A DNA stretch of 64,000 bases, taken from the NCBI GenBank assembly GCA_031267825.1, contig JAIRYJ010000005.1, forward strand, positions 1 through 64,000. The letters are read 5' to 3'. The notes under the pieces were generated by a model. It was not told the DNA's origin. It did not search any database and saw only the letters and a list, made by a program, of their open reading frames with translations. The translations under genes were made by a program, and so were the position numbers. Of the stretch, positions 37,370 to 48,326 are shown piece by piece (the first letter of the stretch is position 1; every line of letters begins with the position of its first letter). The stretch is from Bifidobacteriaceae bacterium (lineage in GTDB: Bacteria; Actinomycetota; Actinomycetes; Actinomycetales; WQXJ01).

Positions 37370-38156
37370 GAACCAATTCTATGGATGCCGCCGGAACCCG
37401 GGTCAGGCGATAACTTTGAGCGACGCGTTAGGTTTTGAGCGGGCCAGACATGTACCTGATATGAAACCGATGGGCGCTGATAGCGTCAGCCAAGTGGATC
37501 AGGCGGATAGGGCGTTCGGCCAGATTGGCCGTGACATCCAGGCAGGCGCGCACAGCCAAACCTTCTATGACGACCAGCTTGACCGTTCCGCTGAGCGCGG
37601 CAGATCATCTGAGCCGCAACCGCTTACGCCGTCTGTCCCAGTAGGTGCGGCCTATGATGAGGTTTTCGCCGAGATGTTCAAAGCACAGTATCCACGCATC
37701 TGGGCTTACCTCAGGCGGCGCCTGACCGATCAAGAACTGGCTAACGACATCACCGCTGAGGTGTTCCGCCTGGCCTGGGAACAGACCCAGAAGGGCGGAC
37801 CACCGGACCCGCCGTGGCTTTTTGTGACCGCCCGCAATTTGCTGTCAAACGCTTACCGATCTGAGGCCCGGGCCGCCCAAGCTGGATCAGCCATGGCCAC
37901 CGAAATGACCCGTGATCCTAACCGGCCACCTCAGTCTGAGTCTCAATCTAACGCTGATGACCTGCAAGAACGCGTCCGGGAAGCGCTTTGGGCGCTACCC
38001 GGTGGGCAACGCGAAATCCTCATCGCCCATTACTGGGATGGCTTTAGTGGGGCCGACTGTGCGGCGCTGCTGGGCTGTTCAATTCCGGCCGCTTGGATGC
38101 GTTTGACACGCGCCAGGGCAGCCTTCAAGACCCGCTTTACAGAACTTAAGGACTAA
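37368..38156 (+). CDS. ECF-type RNA polymerase sigma factor
   Basis: MFKAQYPRIWAYLRRRLTDQELANDITAEVFRLAWEQ; region 4 ALPGGQREILIAHYWDGFSGADCAALLGCSIPAAWMRLTRARAAFKTRF. Start may be 37461. Confidence 0.88.
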   Translation: MNQFYGCRRNPGQAITLSDALGFERARHVPDMKPMGADSVSQVDQADRAFGQIGRDIQAGAHSQTFYDDQLDRSAERGRSSEPQPLTPSVPVGAAYDEVFAEMFKAQYPRIWAYLRRRLTDQELANDITAEVFRLAWEQTQKGGPPDPPWLFVTARNLLSNAYRSEARAAQAGSAMATEMTRDPNRPPQSESQSNADDLQERVREALWALPGGQREILIAHYWDGFSGADCAALLGCSIPAAWMRLTRARAAFKTRFTELKD

Positions 38157-38158
38157 TC

Positions 38159-39049
38159 ATGAAACAACTTTCTATTGCCCGGACCTTGCGTGGCGCCAAC
38201 CCGGTTGCCACTCCGAACCGGCTTGATCAAGACGGACGCGAACTATTGGTCCGGTTTGTTCATCCGTCGCTGCTAGTGGACGATGCCGCCCGCACCAGTT
38301 CCAGCCACCGTTGGCGTTGGGTTGTGGCAGGGGCGGCCGCGGTGGCGGCCGCGACCGCTGCGGTGGCGTTTCCTTTGGCGTCTTCGACGCCGGCTGAAGC
38401 TAGCCTGACAACTGGTGTTGTTCTAGGGGTGACCGGCGATGAAACCTCAGACCGGCCCTGGGCTGGTTCGGCCATCGCGGAGTTGACCGCACCCGATGGC
38501 ACCAGCCGCTGGGTCAGGGCCTGGTCGCAGGCTGGTGACCTGGTGGCCGATCCTGGCGAAAAACTGTCCTATAACCAGACCCCGGACGGCGCACTGAACG
38601 CTGACGGTGCGGCGTCACTGTTGTCATATGTGCCCACCATTGTGGCGGTGGATGGTGACCGTGATGAGGTTACTGTCAGGATCACCTCTGACGCGGCGGC
38701 CGACGCCGTGTTAAGCAGTGTGGCGACCGGCCAGACCGGCGGCCAGGGGAAGGTGAAACTGTTGACAACGGTTCTGAAGCGGGACGGTGATGTGGTGTTC
38801 TACGTCCAAACACTGAGCGCCAGCAGCGATGAAGGACGGGCCGCGCTGGAATCACTTCAAATCGCACCGGATGGTACCTGGGTTGACGAGGCCGCTGCTG
38901 GAAGCTTGGCTTCACCAGCTGACCTGTTGAATGCTCTGACCGAACAGGATGATCCTCTGGCTGGCCTGACTCCGGAAGAGATCCAAGACTTGCTCGACGA
39001 GGGAGGGATCATCTTGGTTGAGGAAGACGGTGTGGTGTCGGCCGGATAA
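38159..39049 (+). CDS. Single-TM extracytoplasmic protein in ECF operon (putative anti-sigma partner)
   Basis: TM WVVAGAAAVAAATAAVAFPLA; 2-bp gap after the sigma factor gene. Confidence 0.6.
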   Translation: MKQLSIARTLRGANPVATPNRLDQDGRELLVRFVHPSLLVDDAARTSSSHRWRWVVAGAAAVAAATAAVAFPLASSTPAEASLTTGVVLGVTGDETSDRPWAGSAIAELTAPDGTSRWVRAWSQAGDLVADPGEKLSYNQTPDGALNADGAASLLSYVPTIVAVDGDRDEVTVRITSDAAADAVLSSVATGQTGGQGKVKLLTTVLKRDGDVVFYVQTLSASSDEGRAALESLQIAPDGTWVDEAAAGSLASPADLLNALTEQDDPLAGLTPEEIQDLLDEGGIILVEEDGVVSAG

Positions 39050-39062
39050 TTGGCTACCGTGA

Positions 39063-39096
39063 CGGGCACCTCAGTTCGCTGGGGTGCCCGTATTTA
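39063..39096 (+). terminator. Rho-independent-like terminator
   Basis: CGGGCACC-T-CAG-TTCG-CTG-G-GGTGCCCG followed by TATTT, between convergent genes. Confidence 0.85.
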
Positions 39097-40293
39097 ACTG
39101 TCTACCGAATCAATCAGCTCAGCCGCCTGATGGGCGATCTCATACTCCTCATTGGTTGGCGTAACCCAAACCTCAATCGGTGAACCGTCAGTTGAGATCA
39201 GAGCCGCCCCCCGGGCGGCCGCGTTACGCCCGGCATCCAACTCGATCCCTAAACCCTCCAGGCCGCGTAAAGCTAGAGCCCGCGTGACTGGATCATTCTC
39301 ACCAATACCAGCGGTGAAAGCGATCGCATCAACCCGGCCCAACTGGGCGCAATAGGCGCCAATGTAGTGGCGCAGCCGGTGAGCGAACACATCCAACGCC
39401 AACTGGGCGGCGCCATCACCTGAAGCGATTGCCCGGTGAATATCCCGCAAATCAAGCGAACCGCACATCCCTAACAGGCCAGACTTCTTATTCAGCAAGT
39501 CATCTACTTGGTCGATCGTCAGCCCAGCTTCCCGCACCAAATGGAACACCACCGCCGGGTCAATGTCACCGCAGCGTGAACCCATCACAAGGCCCTCTAA
39601 CGGTGTCAAACCCATTGATGTTTCAACTGACCGCCCGCCCCGGACCGCCGTCATAGAACAACCCGAACCGATGTGAACAGTGATGATATTGACATCAGCT
39701 AAATCCCGGCCCATCGCCCGGGCGGTCTCACGCGAAACATACTGATGCGAAGTGCCATGAAAACCGTAACGCCGGATACGGAACTGACGGGCCAGCCCAG
39801 GATTAATCGCGTAGCTGTAAGCCTCCGGCGGCAAAGTAGCGTGAAACGCCGTATCGAACACAGCGACCTGCGGCAGATCAGGGAAAGCCGCCTGAGAAGC
39901 TTCGATACCTTGAATATTGGCCGGATTATGGAGTGGCGCCAAAGGCGTGAACTCAATGATTTTGGCCAGCACTTGAGGGTTGATGATAGTGGCGGCCGAA
40001 TACTCATCGGCGCCTTGCACCACCCGGTGTCCCACCCCAACAAGCCCAGCTGATCCTAAGTCCGGGCCGTACTTGGCGAACAGTTTCAGGACGCCACGCA
40101 ACCCAGTGGTGTGATCCGGTACAGGCGCCTCAATGACATGTTTGCGTTCACCGATACGGTGCGTCAGCGGTGAAACCGCCTCACCGATCCGTTCAACAAT
40201 CCCGCTGGCCAGCGCCTGGCGGGTGTCAACGTCAACCAACTGATACTTGAGTGAAGAAGATCCGGCATTGATTACTAAGACTGTTTCAGCCAC
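39094..40293 (-). CDS. ackA: Acetate kinase
   Basis: VLVINAGSSSLKYQLVD, VGHRVVQGAD, VFDTAFHATLPPEAYSY, RRYGFHGTSHQYVS, ITVHIGSGCSMTAV. Confidence 0.97.
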   Translation of the reverse strand: MAETVLVINAGSSSLKYQLVDVDTRQALASGIVERIGEAVSPLTHRIGERKHVIEAPVPDHTTGLRGVLKLFAKYGPDLGSAGLVGVGHRVVQGADEYSAATIINPQVLAKIIEFTPLAPLHNPANIQGIEASQAAFPDLPQVAVFDTAFHATLPPEAYSYAINPGLARQFRIRRYGFHGTSHQYVSRETARAMGRDLADVNIITVHIGSGCSMTAVRGGRSVETSMGLTPLEGLVMGSRCGDIDPAVVFHLVREAGLTIDQVDDLLNKKSGLLGMCGSLDLRDIHRAIASGDGAAQLALDVFAHRLRHYIGAYCAQLGRVDAIAFTAGIGENDPVTRALALRGLEGLGIELDAGRNAAARGAALISTDGSPIEVWVTPTNEEYEIAHQAAELIDSVDS

Positions 40294-40303
40294 AAGTTTT
40301 CCT

Positions 40304-42391
40304 TCAGTTAGCGGATGCCTGTGCCTGGCAGGCGGTGATGATGATGGTGGCGACAATGTCCTCAACTAAGGCGCCGCGTGACAAGTCATTAACTGGTTTA
40401 CGCAAACCTTGCAGGACCGGTCCAATCGCGACAGCCCCAGCTGAACGTTGCACCGCCTTATAGGTGATGTTGCCTGAATTGAGGTCCGGGAAGATCAATA
40501 CTGTGGCCCGTCCTGCAACTGGCGAAGACGGCGACTTGGCGGCTCCAACCGAAGCCACAACGGCGGCATCGTACTGTAACGGACCATCTAACGCCAGGTC
40601 TGGCGCGGCCTGACGGGCTAGGCGGGTGGCTTCAGTGACAGCCTCAACCGCTGGGCCAAGACCTGAAGTGCCAGTCGAATAGGACAGCAGCGCGACTCGC
40701 GGCTCAACCCCGAAAGCGGCCGCGGTAGCGGCTGAATCAATCGCGATACCGGCCAACTGGGCTGGCGTCGGATTAGGGTTGACGGCACAATCACCGAATA
40801 CCAGCACCCGGTCCGCCATCGCCATCAAGAAAACTGATGACACAACCGCCGTACCGGGCTTAGTTTTGATGATCTCGAAAGCCGGACGGATCGTGTCAGC
40901 GGTGGTGTGAATCGCCCCAGAAACCATCCCGTCAGCCATACCAGTGTGAACCATCATCGTCCCGAAATAGGTTTCTGAACTGGTCATAACCGCTAAGGCT
41001 TTGTCTTTGGTCATGCCTTTATGGGCCCGCAACTTGGCGTAAAGATCAGCGAACCGTTCAACTAATTCATCATCCGACGGGTCAACCAGAGTGGCTTTAG
41101 ACAAATCGATTCCCAGTTCACTGGCTCGCGCCAAAATAGTGTCAGGCTTACCCAAAATGGTGATGTTAGCCGCACCCAAAGCGGTGATTTGGGCGGCGGC
41201 CCGCAAGATGCGGTCATCTGATCCTTCTGGCAAGACAATGCGTTTCGGGTCACGGCGTGCCTGAACCGTTAATGACTGCTGGAAAGCTAGCGGTGTTAGG
41301 GTCTCGCGGCCAAAAGATTCCATGGCTTCTACGAATTGGTGCGCGTCAACGCCTTCTTCGAAAGCCGCCAAAGCGGCTTCAGCTTTGTCTTGTGAACTGA
41401 GGTCGAGGTGACCGCGGACCAGGGTGGAGGCGGCCGCCGCTGAGAATGAATCCTTATGGGTCGCGATTATTGGCAGATCGCCGGCCAATGAGCGGGCCAA
41501 GTCCAGTACGGCCCTGTCCGGCATATAACCGCTGCCTAATATGAGGCCAGCCAGGCCGGGGAAGTTCGGATCGGAATGGGTCGCGGCCAGGCCTAACAGC
41601 ACACCAACCCGGTCACCGGGGAAAAACACGACCGATCTTGGCGCGATGTGCGCCAAAACGTGTTCGACTTCTTGGGCGGCGATCGACATGTTGAGGACTT
41701 CAAGGCCAAGTGCCGCCGGGTCACCAGAAACCAGGTGCCCGCCAACCGCGTCCATCACAGCACCCAATGTGGGGGCTAAGGCGATGCGTGAATCTGGGAT
41801 GGCGGCCGTTGGTACATCAAGGTGGCCTAACTGGGCGCGCATCGAACCGATTTCTTCTGGGCCGCAACGGTTCGCTATGACACCGATCATTTTGGCGAAC
41901 TGCGCTTTGATGGTCGCGCTGGCCAGTTCGGCTGAGGCCAGCACCTGACGTGGTGTCCAACCCGTGGTCGGCACAACCAGAATGACTGGTGTGCCTAAGG
42001 TGGCCGCCATCCGGGCGTTGAGGGTGAGTTCTTCCCCGCCGGGCACATCGGTGTGATCTGATCCGACCACCACAACAACGTCGCAGAGCGTTTTGAAAGC
42101 CTCATAGCGGGTCAGGACTTGTTCCATGGCGGCCCGCGGCGCCTGATGGAAGTGCTGGTAGGTGGTGCCGATGCGGACTTTGCGGTCCGCTTCGATGGTG
42201 TCGCGTGTCTTGAGCAGGTCAAGCACGTGGTCGGTGCCGTCGTTGTGGCGCAGGATGGGCCGGAAAACTCCGACCCGTTCGTAGGAGCGTTTCAATTCCT
42301 CCACTAGTCCCAGCGCCACAATAGACTTGACGGCGTCTCGGTCGGTCGAAGCCAGATAAACAGAACGTGCCACTCGTTCCACACCTTTCAT
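40304..42391 (-). CDS. pta: Phosphate acetyltransferase with DRTGG-type N-terminal region
   Basis: [90 protein letters not shown]. Confidence 0.96.
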   Translation of the reverse strand: MKGVERVARSVYLASTDRDAVKSIVALGLVEELKRSYERVGVFRPILRHNDGTDHVLDLLKTRDTIEADRKVRIGTTYQHFHQAPRAAMEQVLTRYEAFKTLCDVVVVVGSDHTDVPGGEELTLNARMAATLGTPVILVVPTTGWTPRQVLASAELASATIKAQFAKMIGVIANRCGPEEIGSMRAQLGHLDVPTAAIPDSRIALAPTLGAVMDAVGGHLVSGDPAALGLEVLNMSIAAQEVEHVLAHIAPRSVVFFPGDRVGVLLGLAATHSDPNFPGLAGLILGSGYMPDRAVLDLARSLAGDLPIIATHKDSFSAAAASTLVRGHLDLSSQDKAEAALAAFEEGVDAHQFVEAMESFGRETLTPLAFQQSLTVQARRDPKRIVLPEGSDDRILRAAAQITALGAANITILGKPDTILARASELGIDLSKATLVDPSDDELVERFADLYAKLRAHKGMTKDKALAVMTSSETYFGTMMVHTGMADGMVSGAIHTTADTIRPAFEIIKTKPGTAVVSSVFLMAMADRVLVFGDCAVNPNPTPAQLAGIAIDSAATAAAFGVEPRVALLSYSTGTSGLGPAVEAVTEATRLARQAAPDLALDGPLQYDAAVVASVGAAKSPSSPVAGRATVLIFPDLNSGNITYKAVQRSAGAVAIGPVLQGLRKPVNDLSRGALVEDIVATIIITACQAQASAN

Positions 42392-42495
42392 CAGTGAGGG
42401 GAACCTTTCGCCCAGCATGGGCACACCACTGCCTACTAGTGTACCTAGCGTCGGCCGACTGCTCTGGTCGGCTAGTTGTTAGGAGCGTTACCGTT

Positions 42496-44271
42496 GTGAC
42501 CAGTTCTTTGCCTGGCCCTGGCGACCGGCCAGTCCTGGTGGTTGATTTTGGGGCCCAATATGCTCAGTTGATCGCCCGGCGGGTGCGTGAGGCGCGGGTC
42601 TATTCGGAGATCGTGCCGCACACTTGGACGGCCCAGCGCCTGCTGGCCCTGGACCCGGGGGCGATCATTTTGTCGGGTGGCCCGGCTTCGGTCTTTGAGC
42701 CGGGCGCTCCCCGGCTTGACCCTGAGTTGCTCGCGTCTGGTGTGCCTGTGCTGGGGATTTGTTACGGTTTTCAGGCGATGGCTCACGCTTTGGGGGCGCC
42801 GGTTGATAGGGCCGCTTTGGGTGAGTACGGCTCAACCATGGTTCAGTTGGTTGCTCCTAATGCTGTATTGGACGATGCCGTCAGTGGACTACCGCTGTCC
42901 GCCGGGTTTACGGCCCGTCCGGCCGGGGAGGCTGAGGCGCCGCGAGCCGGTTTATTGGCTGGTAGTCCGGATCATCAGACGGTTTGGATGAGCCACGGTG
43001 TGGCGGTGACCGGCCCGCCGGATGGCTTCACGGTGTTGGCGACCAGCCCGGGCGCGCCGGTGGCGGCTTTTGAGGATCGCCAACGGCGGCTTTATGGGGT
43101 TCAGTGGCACCCGGAGGTGCGTCACACGCCATTGGGGCAGGCCACTTTGGAGAATTTTCTGTTCAATCAGGCCGGATTGCGTCCTGATTGGACGCCTGGG
43201 TCGATTGTGGCGGCGCAGGTGGCGGCTGTCCGGGCGCAAGCTGGGCCGCACCGGGTGATTTGTGGCTTGTCTGGTGGGGTTGATTCGGCGGTCGCGGCGG
43301 CTTTGGTGCAGCGGGCCATCGGCGAACGGTTGACTTGTGTTTTTGTTGATCACGGGTTGTTGCGTGAAGGTGAACGGGAACAGGTTGAACGGGATTTTGT
43401 GGCGGTCACTGGAGCTCGCCTGATAGTGCATGATGCCCGCCAGCGGTTCCTTGAGGCTTTGGCTGGGGTGAGTGAGCCGGAAGCTAAACGGAAGATCATT
43501 GGCCGGGAGTTTATTCGGGCTTTTGAGGTGGCCGCACGGCAGGCCGCCCGCGGTGTTGTCTCTAATGATGGTGACGCCGTTCTAGCTGGTGACGCCGACC
43601 CAGAATCCGGGCCGCCTGGCGGTGAGGTCGGCCCGGCTGGTCGGCCCGGCCCGGCTGGTCGGCCCGGCCCGGCTGGGGACGTCAAGTTCTTGGTTCAGGG
43701 GACGCTCTACCCGGATGTGGTCGAAAGCGGCGGCGGCAGCGGCGCCGCCACCATCAAGTCACACCATAACGTTGGCGGCCTGCCAGATGATCTCAGTTTT
43801 GAGCTGATTGAACCGTTACGCACCCTCTTCAAGGACGAGGTTCGGGCGGTCGGCACGGAACTTGGCCTGCCTGATGCGATGGTTTGGCGCCAGCCTTTCC
43901 CTGGGCCTGGCTTGGCCATCAGGATTGTTGGTGAGGTCACGGCGGACCGTCTTGAAACCATCAGACGGGCGGATGGAATTGTCCGGGAGGAACTCAGCCG
44001 GGCCGGATTGGACCGTCAGATTTGGCAGTGTCCGGTGGTGTTGCTAGCTGATGTCAGGTCTGTTGGGGTGCAAGGCGATGAGCGGACCTACGGCCATCCG
44101 GTGGTGTTGCGGCCGGTCACTTCAGATGATGCCATGACGGCGGATTTCTCACGCCTGGACTATGACCTGTTGGCGCGCATCGCCGGCCGGATCACTGGTG
44201 AGGTCCGCCAGGTCAACCGAGTCGTGTTGGATGTGACATCTAAACCGCCCGGCACAATCGAATGGGAATGA
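42496..44271 (+). CDS. guaA: GMP synthase (glutamine-hydrolysing) with internal low-complexity insertion
   Basis: [75 protein letters not shown]. Confidence 0.96.
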   Translation: MTSSLPGPGDRPVLVVDFGAQYAQLIARRVREARVYSEIVPHTWTAQRLLALDPGAIILSGGPASVFEPGAPRLDPELLASGVPVLGICYGFQAMAHALGAPVDRAALGEYGSTMVQLVAPNAVLDDAVSGLPLSAGFTARPAGEAEAPRAGLLAGSPDHQTVWMSHGVAVTGPPDGFTVLATSPGAPVAAFEDRQRRLYGVQWHPEVRHTPLGQATLENFLFNQAGLRPDWTPGSIVAAQVAAVRAQAGPHRVICGLSGGVDSAVAAALVQRAIGERLTCVFVDHGLLREGEREQVERDFVAVTGARLIVHDARQRFLEALAGVSEPEAKRKIIGREFIRAFEVAARQAARGVVSNDGDAVLAGDADPESGPPGGEVGPAGRPGPAGRPGPAGDVKFLVQGTLYPDVVESGGGSGAATIKSHHNVGGLPDDLSFELIEPLRTLFKDEVRAVGTELGLPDAMVWRQPFPGPGLAIRIVGEVTADRLETIRRADGIVREELSRAGLDRQIWQCPVVLLADVRSVGVQGDERTYGHPVVLRPVTSDDAMTADFSRLDYDLLARIAGRITGEVRQVNRVVLDVTSKPPGTIEWE

Positions 44272-44286
44272 CCGGCCCTAGTTTCC

Positions 44287-44335
44287 AAATCGGTAACTGG
44301 TCATAGTTGGCGATTGTAGCCAACTACGACCGATT
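44287..44335. terminator. Hairpin GGTCATAGTTGGC / GCCAACTACGACC with outer AATCGGT / ACCGATT
   Basis: 13-bp arms with one mismatch between convergent guaA and the minus-strand gene. Confidence 0.7.
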
Positions 44336-44419
44336 GCTGAACCCCGGACCGTGGCCCTGGACCCGGGTTGCCCGGCTAATTGTGGCCCCTCCCGCCAAAT
44401 TGGCCGGGCAACCCACCAA

Positions 44420-44782
44420 TCAGGCCCGGGGCCGCCGGATGGCGGCTACCAGGGCTGAGACCACCAGAGTCAAACCCGCTAGACCCAGTAGGACAACCAA
44501 CGCCAGTTCAGCTGACAGGTGCAGGCCAGATGAGGCCACGATCCCCCAAACCCCGAGCAGCACAATGATCAGTCCCCAAACCACGACGCCTGGACGGACG
44601 CCGCGCTTGATTGGAGCGGGCCGCGGGTCAACTAGCGGCTGGCCGCCGGCTGGAGTCGCACCTGGCTGCGATGTGCCTGGCCTTTGTGGCTGAACTGGTC
44701 CAGCGGTTGGCCCACTAACCGTAGGAGCCCCGGCCGGGCGTGCCTGGGCTGGAGTTGAACTGGTTGAAGTGGTGTGGCTCAT
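44420..44782 (-). CDS. Small membrane protein with Pro-rich N-terminus
   Basis: VRPGVVVWGLIIVLLGVWGIVASSGL and LALVVLLGLAGLTLVVSALVAAI TMs. Confidence 0.6.
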   Translation of the reverse strand: MSHTTSTSSTPAQARPAGAPTVSGPTAGPVQPQRPGTSQPGATPAGGQPLVDPRPAPIKRGVRPGVVVWGLIIVLLGVWGIVASSGLHLSAELALVVLLGLAGLTLVVSALVAAIRRPRA

Positions 44783-44825
44783 GTCTATTCCAATCTTTGC
44801 TGTCTGTGTCCGTTAGGCGGAGTGT

Positions 44826-46712
44826 TCAACGCTCTTCCGGGGTGGATTCTTCGGCCCGGATATCGAGTTGGCCGATTCCCACCCGGATGTTGACTGTGAG
44901 GCGATACGGCTGGGTCGGCCCGGTCTCAACTCGTGAATCGAAGGTGGCGCGGGCACCGATCCCGGCGATGTCTTCCCAGGCGTTCTGGAAATACATCCCG
45001 TCGGGGTAGCGGCTATGGTCATCGCTGCCGAGGAGTTCAAGGTTGCGCCCATCCCAGTACTCAGAGGTCAGGCCGTCTGGTGAGACTTGACCAATGTCAA
45101 CCCGGGCGTTGATTGTTACGGGGACGTCTTGTGGCACGACCAGGTTCGCTTGGCCTGCCCCGACATACATTTCGACTGTTAGGTCACCGTCCGCTAGCAG
45201 GTTGGAATCGGTCAGGTTGGCGTAAAGATTACCCGCTGTCAGGGAAATACCGTCGCTGGCTCGAGCGGCTTGACGCGGTGTGAAGGTCGAGACTCCAACA
45301 TCGACGCCAGTGTCTTGGGTCAGTGCCGTGCGGTATCCGGTCACCAGGGTGACTGGCAGTGCGGCCATGGTTAATACCAGGCCGATCGCCAGCCAGGCAC
45401 CAAAGCGCCGTCCCATGACCCCAAGCAGGACCATGCCGCAGCCTAAAGCGACCAGCATGACGCCAAAGCTGAACGGTCCGAGCGACAGGCCGTTGAGCAG
45501 GTCGGTGTAGCGTCCCGTGGCGATTACGCCAGCCATCAGCATCAGCATCGCTCCGGTTAGCGCCAGGGTGACCAGCCCGCCGGGGGCTCTGACTGGCCGC
45601 AGGGCGACAGGTGGGTTGTTGTACGATGCCGTCCCCCAGGTCCCGTAACCGGGTGGGCCCGCCGGAGTGCCGGGTGGCGGAGTAGACCAGGCTTGGCCGT
45701 AGGCGCCTGGCCTGGGTGGTGGGATTGGGCGTTGGGGAGTTGGTGCGGCCGGTGAACCGTTGGGCCGGGAGGCCGGTGGTAGCGGTCCGGTTGGTGGTGG
45801 GCTCGCGCTGGCCGGGCCGCTTGGCGCGGCGGCTGCCGGTGAACTCGGTGTAGCGGTCTTGCCTGGGTCGGCCGGGCTAGAAGCTGGGTCGGCTGGGCCG
45901 CTTGGCGCGGCGGGTGCCGGGCTTGAAGCTGTGTCACCGCTGGCGCTGGCTGGTGAACTGGGTGTAGCGGTCTTGCCTGGGTCGGCCGGGCCAGAAGCTG
46001 GGTCGGCTGGGCCGCTTGGCGCGGCGGCTGCCGGGCTTGAAGCTGTGTCACCGCTGGCGCTGGCCGCCGCCTTAGGCGAAGCCGAACCTGTTGGGCTGGA
46101 TGATGCCGTGGGCACCGGACCTGAAGGGGCGGCATCGGGCGGGGGAGAAGTCATGGTGGGCTCCTGAAATGGCGTAGCGGATGGATTGGGCGGTGGGGCT
46201 GGTCGCTGGCCGCGGTAAGCCGTCCAGGCCAGCAGGCCAACACCGGCTACCAGCACGGTCTCCAAAATGAGGAACCCCAACGGATGGAGAATCGCCAGCC
46301 ATACCTGCATCATGACCAGACCGAGGCAAGTGGCGATCACTCCACCCCAAAAACCGGCCGAGAGGCGGCCGTTGATCAACTCCTCAAAGTGGATCCGGCC
46401 ATCGGTGGCATCAGGCAGCAGCAGCCAGGCCAGGCCATACAGCAGCAAACCGGCGCCAGAAATGAGTGTCAACACCACAAACAGTCCGCGCACCAGGATC
46501 GGATCCCAGCCGAGGCGCTGGGCCAAGCCACTGGCCACCCCGCCGAACCAGCGGTCACGGCCGCGGTAGATGCCAAGCTGGCGGATCCATCGGAAGAAAG
46601 CGGAACCGTTGGTCTTGCCGGGTGGACTGGTGGTGTTACTGGCGGCTGGTGCGCCGGGAGCGCCAGGTGCGTTAGGTGCGCCAGGTGCGCCGGGCGCGTT
46701 GGGTGATGTCAT
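44826..46712 (-). CDS. PspC domain protein with Pro/Ala/Ser linker and LiaF-like C-terminus
   Basis: GIYRGRDRWFGGVASGLAQRLGWDPILVRGLFVVLTLISGAGLLLYGLAWLLLP; extended PAS repeats; C-terminal VEMYVGAGQANLVVPQDVPVTINARVDIGQV. Confidence 0.85.
   Translation of the reverse strand: MTSPNAPGAPGAPNAPGAPGAPAASNTTSPPGKTNGSAFFRWIRQLGIYRGRDRWFGGVASGLAQRLGWDPILVRGLFVVLTLISGAGLLLYGLAWLLLPDATDGRIHFEELINGRLSAGFWGGVIATCLGLVMMQVWLAILHPLGFLILETVLVAGVGLLAWTAYRGQRPAPPPNPSATPFQEPTMTSPPPDAAPSGPVPTASSSPTGSASPKAAASASGDTASSPAAAAPSGPADPASGPADPGKTATPSSPASASGDTASSPAPAAPSGPADPASSPADPGKTATPSSPAAAAPSGPASASPPPTGPLPPASRPNGSPAAPTPQRPIPPPRPGAYGQAWSTPPPGTPAGPPGYGTWGTASYNNPPVALRPVRAPGGLVTLALTGAMLMLMAGVIATGRYTDLLNGLSLGPFSFGVMLVALGCGMVLLGVMGRRFGAWLAIGLVLTMAALPVTLVTGYRTALTQDTGVDVGVSTFTPRQAARASDGISLTAGNLYANLTDSNLLADGDLTVEMYVGAGQANLVVPQDVPVTINARVDIGQVSPDGLTSEYWDGRNLELLGSDDHSRYPDGMYFQNAWEDIAGIGARATFDSRVETGPTQPYRLTVNIRVGIGQLDIRAEESTPEER
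45842..46069 (-). repeat. 114-bp (38-aa) tandem repeat, 2 copies
   Basis: SASGDTASSPAxAAPSGPADPASxPADPGKTATPSSPA twice; GTGTCACCGCTGGCG at 45931 and 46045. Confidence 0.9.
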
Positions 46713-46757
46713 GCTTCAAGCTTGAGCCGCCCGGAGCCGCCCCGCAATTGGGGAAGT

Positions 46758-46852
46758 CCCTGGTCTTAGGCGTCGGCCATGTGACCGGGCCCTGAGATGA
46801 CCCTGAGTGGTCCCTGAGATGACCCTGAGGTTGACCCTGGAATCATCCCTGG
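46758..46852. promoter_or_regulatory. Phased CCCTGRG iteron array between divergent PspC genes
   Basis: CCCTGAG at 46790, 46801, 46812 and 46823; CCCTGG at 46835, 46847 and outlying 46758. Confidence 0.75.
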
Positions 46853-47027
46853 TTGATCGGTCCGTCCGGTGCCGCAAGAGCCCAAGAGAGTCTTGAATAA
46901 CACCCTCCAGCCAGGCCGCACGGTCTTACGCGATCGCGTGACCAGCCAAGACGCGGCAGACAAGACTAGGTGGCTTGCCTCGGGCGGTGGCTTTTCACGA
47001 CGGACCCAGGCGTGGTGCAATTGGTAC

Positions 47028-48326
47028 ATGGCACGCCCGAACCGGACCTCCCCAATGCGGCGCCCCTTGGCTGGGCGCCTGGTGGGCGGAGTGGCGGCGG
47101 GCCTAGCTGACAACCTGGGTTACTCAGTCAAACCTGTCCGTTGGGCGTTCGTGGTTTTTGGGCTGCTTGGTCCGGGTTTGCTGTTCTACATTTGGCTCTG
47201 GCTGACGGTCCCATCAGCCGATTCAACTGAACGGCCACCAGCTTTGGCCCGGCTGGCGCCGTATTTGACCCAGCCGTCAAGGGCACGGCCGCTCGCCCGG
47301 CTAGCGGCTGGCCTTGGCCTATTGGGGGTGGCTGGGCTGATCGCGGCCACCGGGGCTGGCCTTGATCTGCCATTGGAATGGATCCTGCCAGGCGTGGTTC
47401 TGTTGGCGGCCGTCTGGCTGGCCTGGAGCCAGCTTGACAAGGCCGATCCAGCGGCCCCACGCGGCACCTTCTCTTGGATACGTTTAGGAGGAGCTATCGC
47501 CCTGGTGGTGTTGGCCGTCTCACTGTTGATAACGCGCGGCAGTGACACTGTTTCAGTGGTAGCCGTTCTAGCGGCCGGTTTAGCCGTCCTAGCTGGGGTG
47601 GCGCTAGTTTTAGCGCCTTGGGGTCTGCGTCTACTGGCGGCTCTGGGTGATCAACGGGCCGCCACCGCCCGCGAAGCTGAAAGGGCTGACATCGCGGCTC
47701 ACTTACATGATTCTGTGCTCCAAACACTGGCTGTGATCCGGTCACAAGCCGACGATCCGGCCGCGGTGCGGCATCTAGCCCGCGCCCAGGAGCGCGAACT
47801 GCGTGAATGGCTTTACCAGGACCGGTCCGAACCAGGTCAATCGACGGCGGCGGCCCTGCGGACCGTGGCGGGCGAGGTTGAAGACTTGACCACGGTTGAA
47901 ATCGGGGTGGTTGTGGTGGGTGATCACCGACCCAATGAGGGTCTGAGTGCTTTGGTGGCGGCTACCCGTGAGGCTCTGCTAAACGCTGCCCGTCACGGGG
48001 CGGCGCCCGTTTCGCTCTATGCTGAGTTCTCACCGCGACAAGCTGAGGTTTTTGTGCGGGACCGGGGTGAAGGATTCGATTTGACTAGCGTTCCGGCTGA
48101 CCGGCTGGGTGTGCGTGAGTCGATCCTGGGCCGGGTGCGGCGCCACGGCGGCCATGCCGAGATCAGGTCAGGTGGTCCCGGGCAAGGCACCGAAGTTTGC
48201 CTGCGTCTGGCTTTGACTCCGCCTGATCCCGCCCCAACCGCTGCCCAGGAGCAGGTCAGCCCAGCCAGGAAGGCCAAGCCATCAGCCGAGGAGCGGGTCA
48301 GCCCAGCTAGGAAGGACAAGCCATGA
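47028..48326 (+). CDS. PspC-domain sensor histidine kinase
   Basis: RRPLAGRLVGGVAAGLADNLGYSVKPVRWAFVVFGLLGPGLLFYIWLWLTVP; H-box AHLHDSVLQTLAVI; ATPase REALLNAARHG, RDRGEGFD. Confidence 0.88.
   Translation: MARPNRTSPMRRPLAGRLVGGVAAGLADNLGYSVKPVRWAFVVFGLLGPGLLFYIWLWLTVPSADSTERPPALARLAPYLTQPSRARPLARLAAGLGLLGVAGLIAATGAGLDLPLEWILPGVVLLAAVWLAWSQLDKADPAAPRGTFSWIRLGGAIALVVLAVSLLITRGSDTVSVVAVLAAGLAVLAGVALVLAPWGLRLLAALGDQRAATAREAERADIAAHLHDSVLQTLAVIRSQADDPAAVRHLARAQERELREWLYQDRSEPGQSTAAALRTVAGEVEDLTTVEIGVVVVGDHRPNEGLSALVAATREALLNAARHGAAPVSLYAEFSPRQAEVFVRDRGEGFDLTSVPADRLGVRESILGRVRRHGGHAEIRSGGPGQGTEVCLRLALTPPDPAPTAAQEQVSPARKAKPSAEERVSPARKDKP

Noticed and set aside
45557-46135. His/Gln/Pro-rich 192-aa minus-strand ORF
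   Set aside because: Alternative frame of the PspC repeat linker; no independent support.
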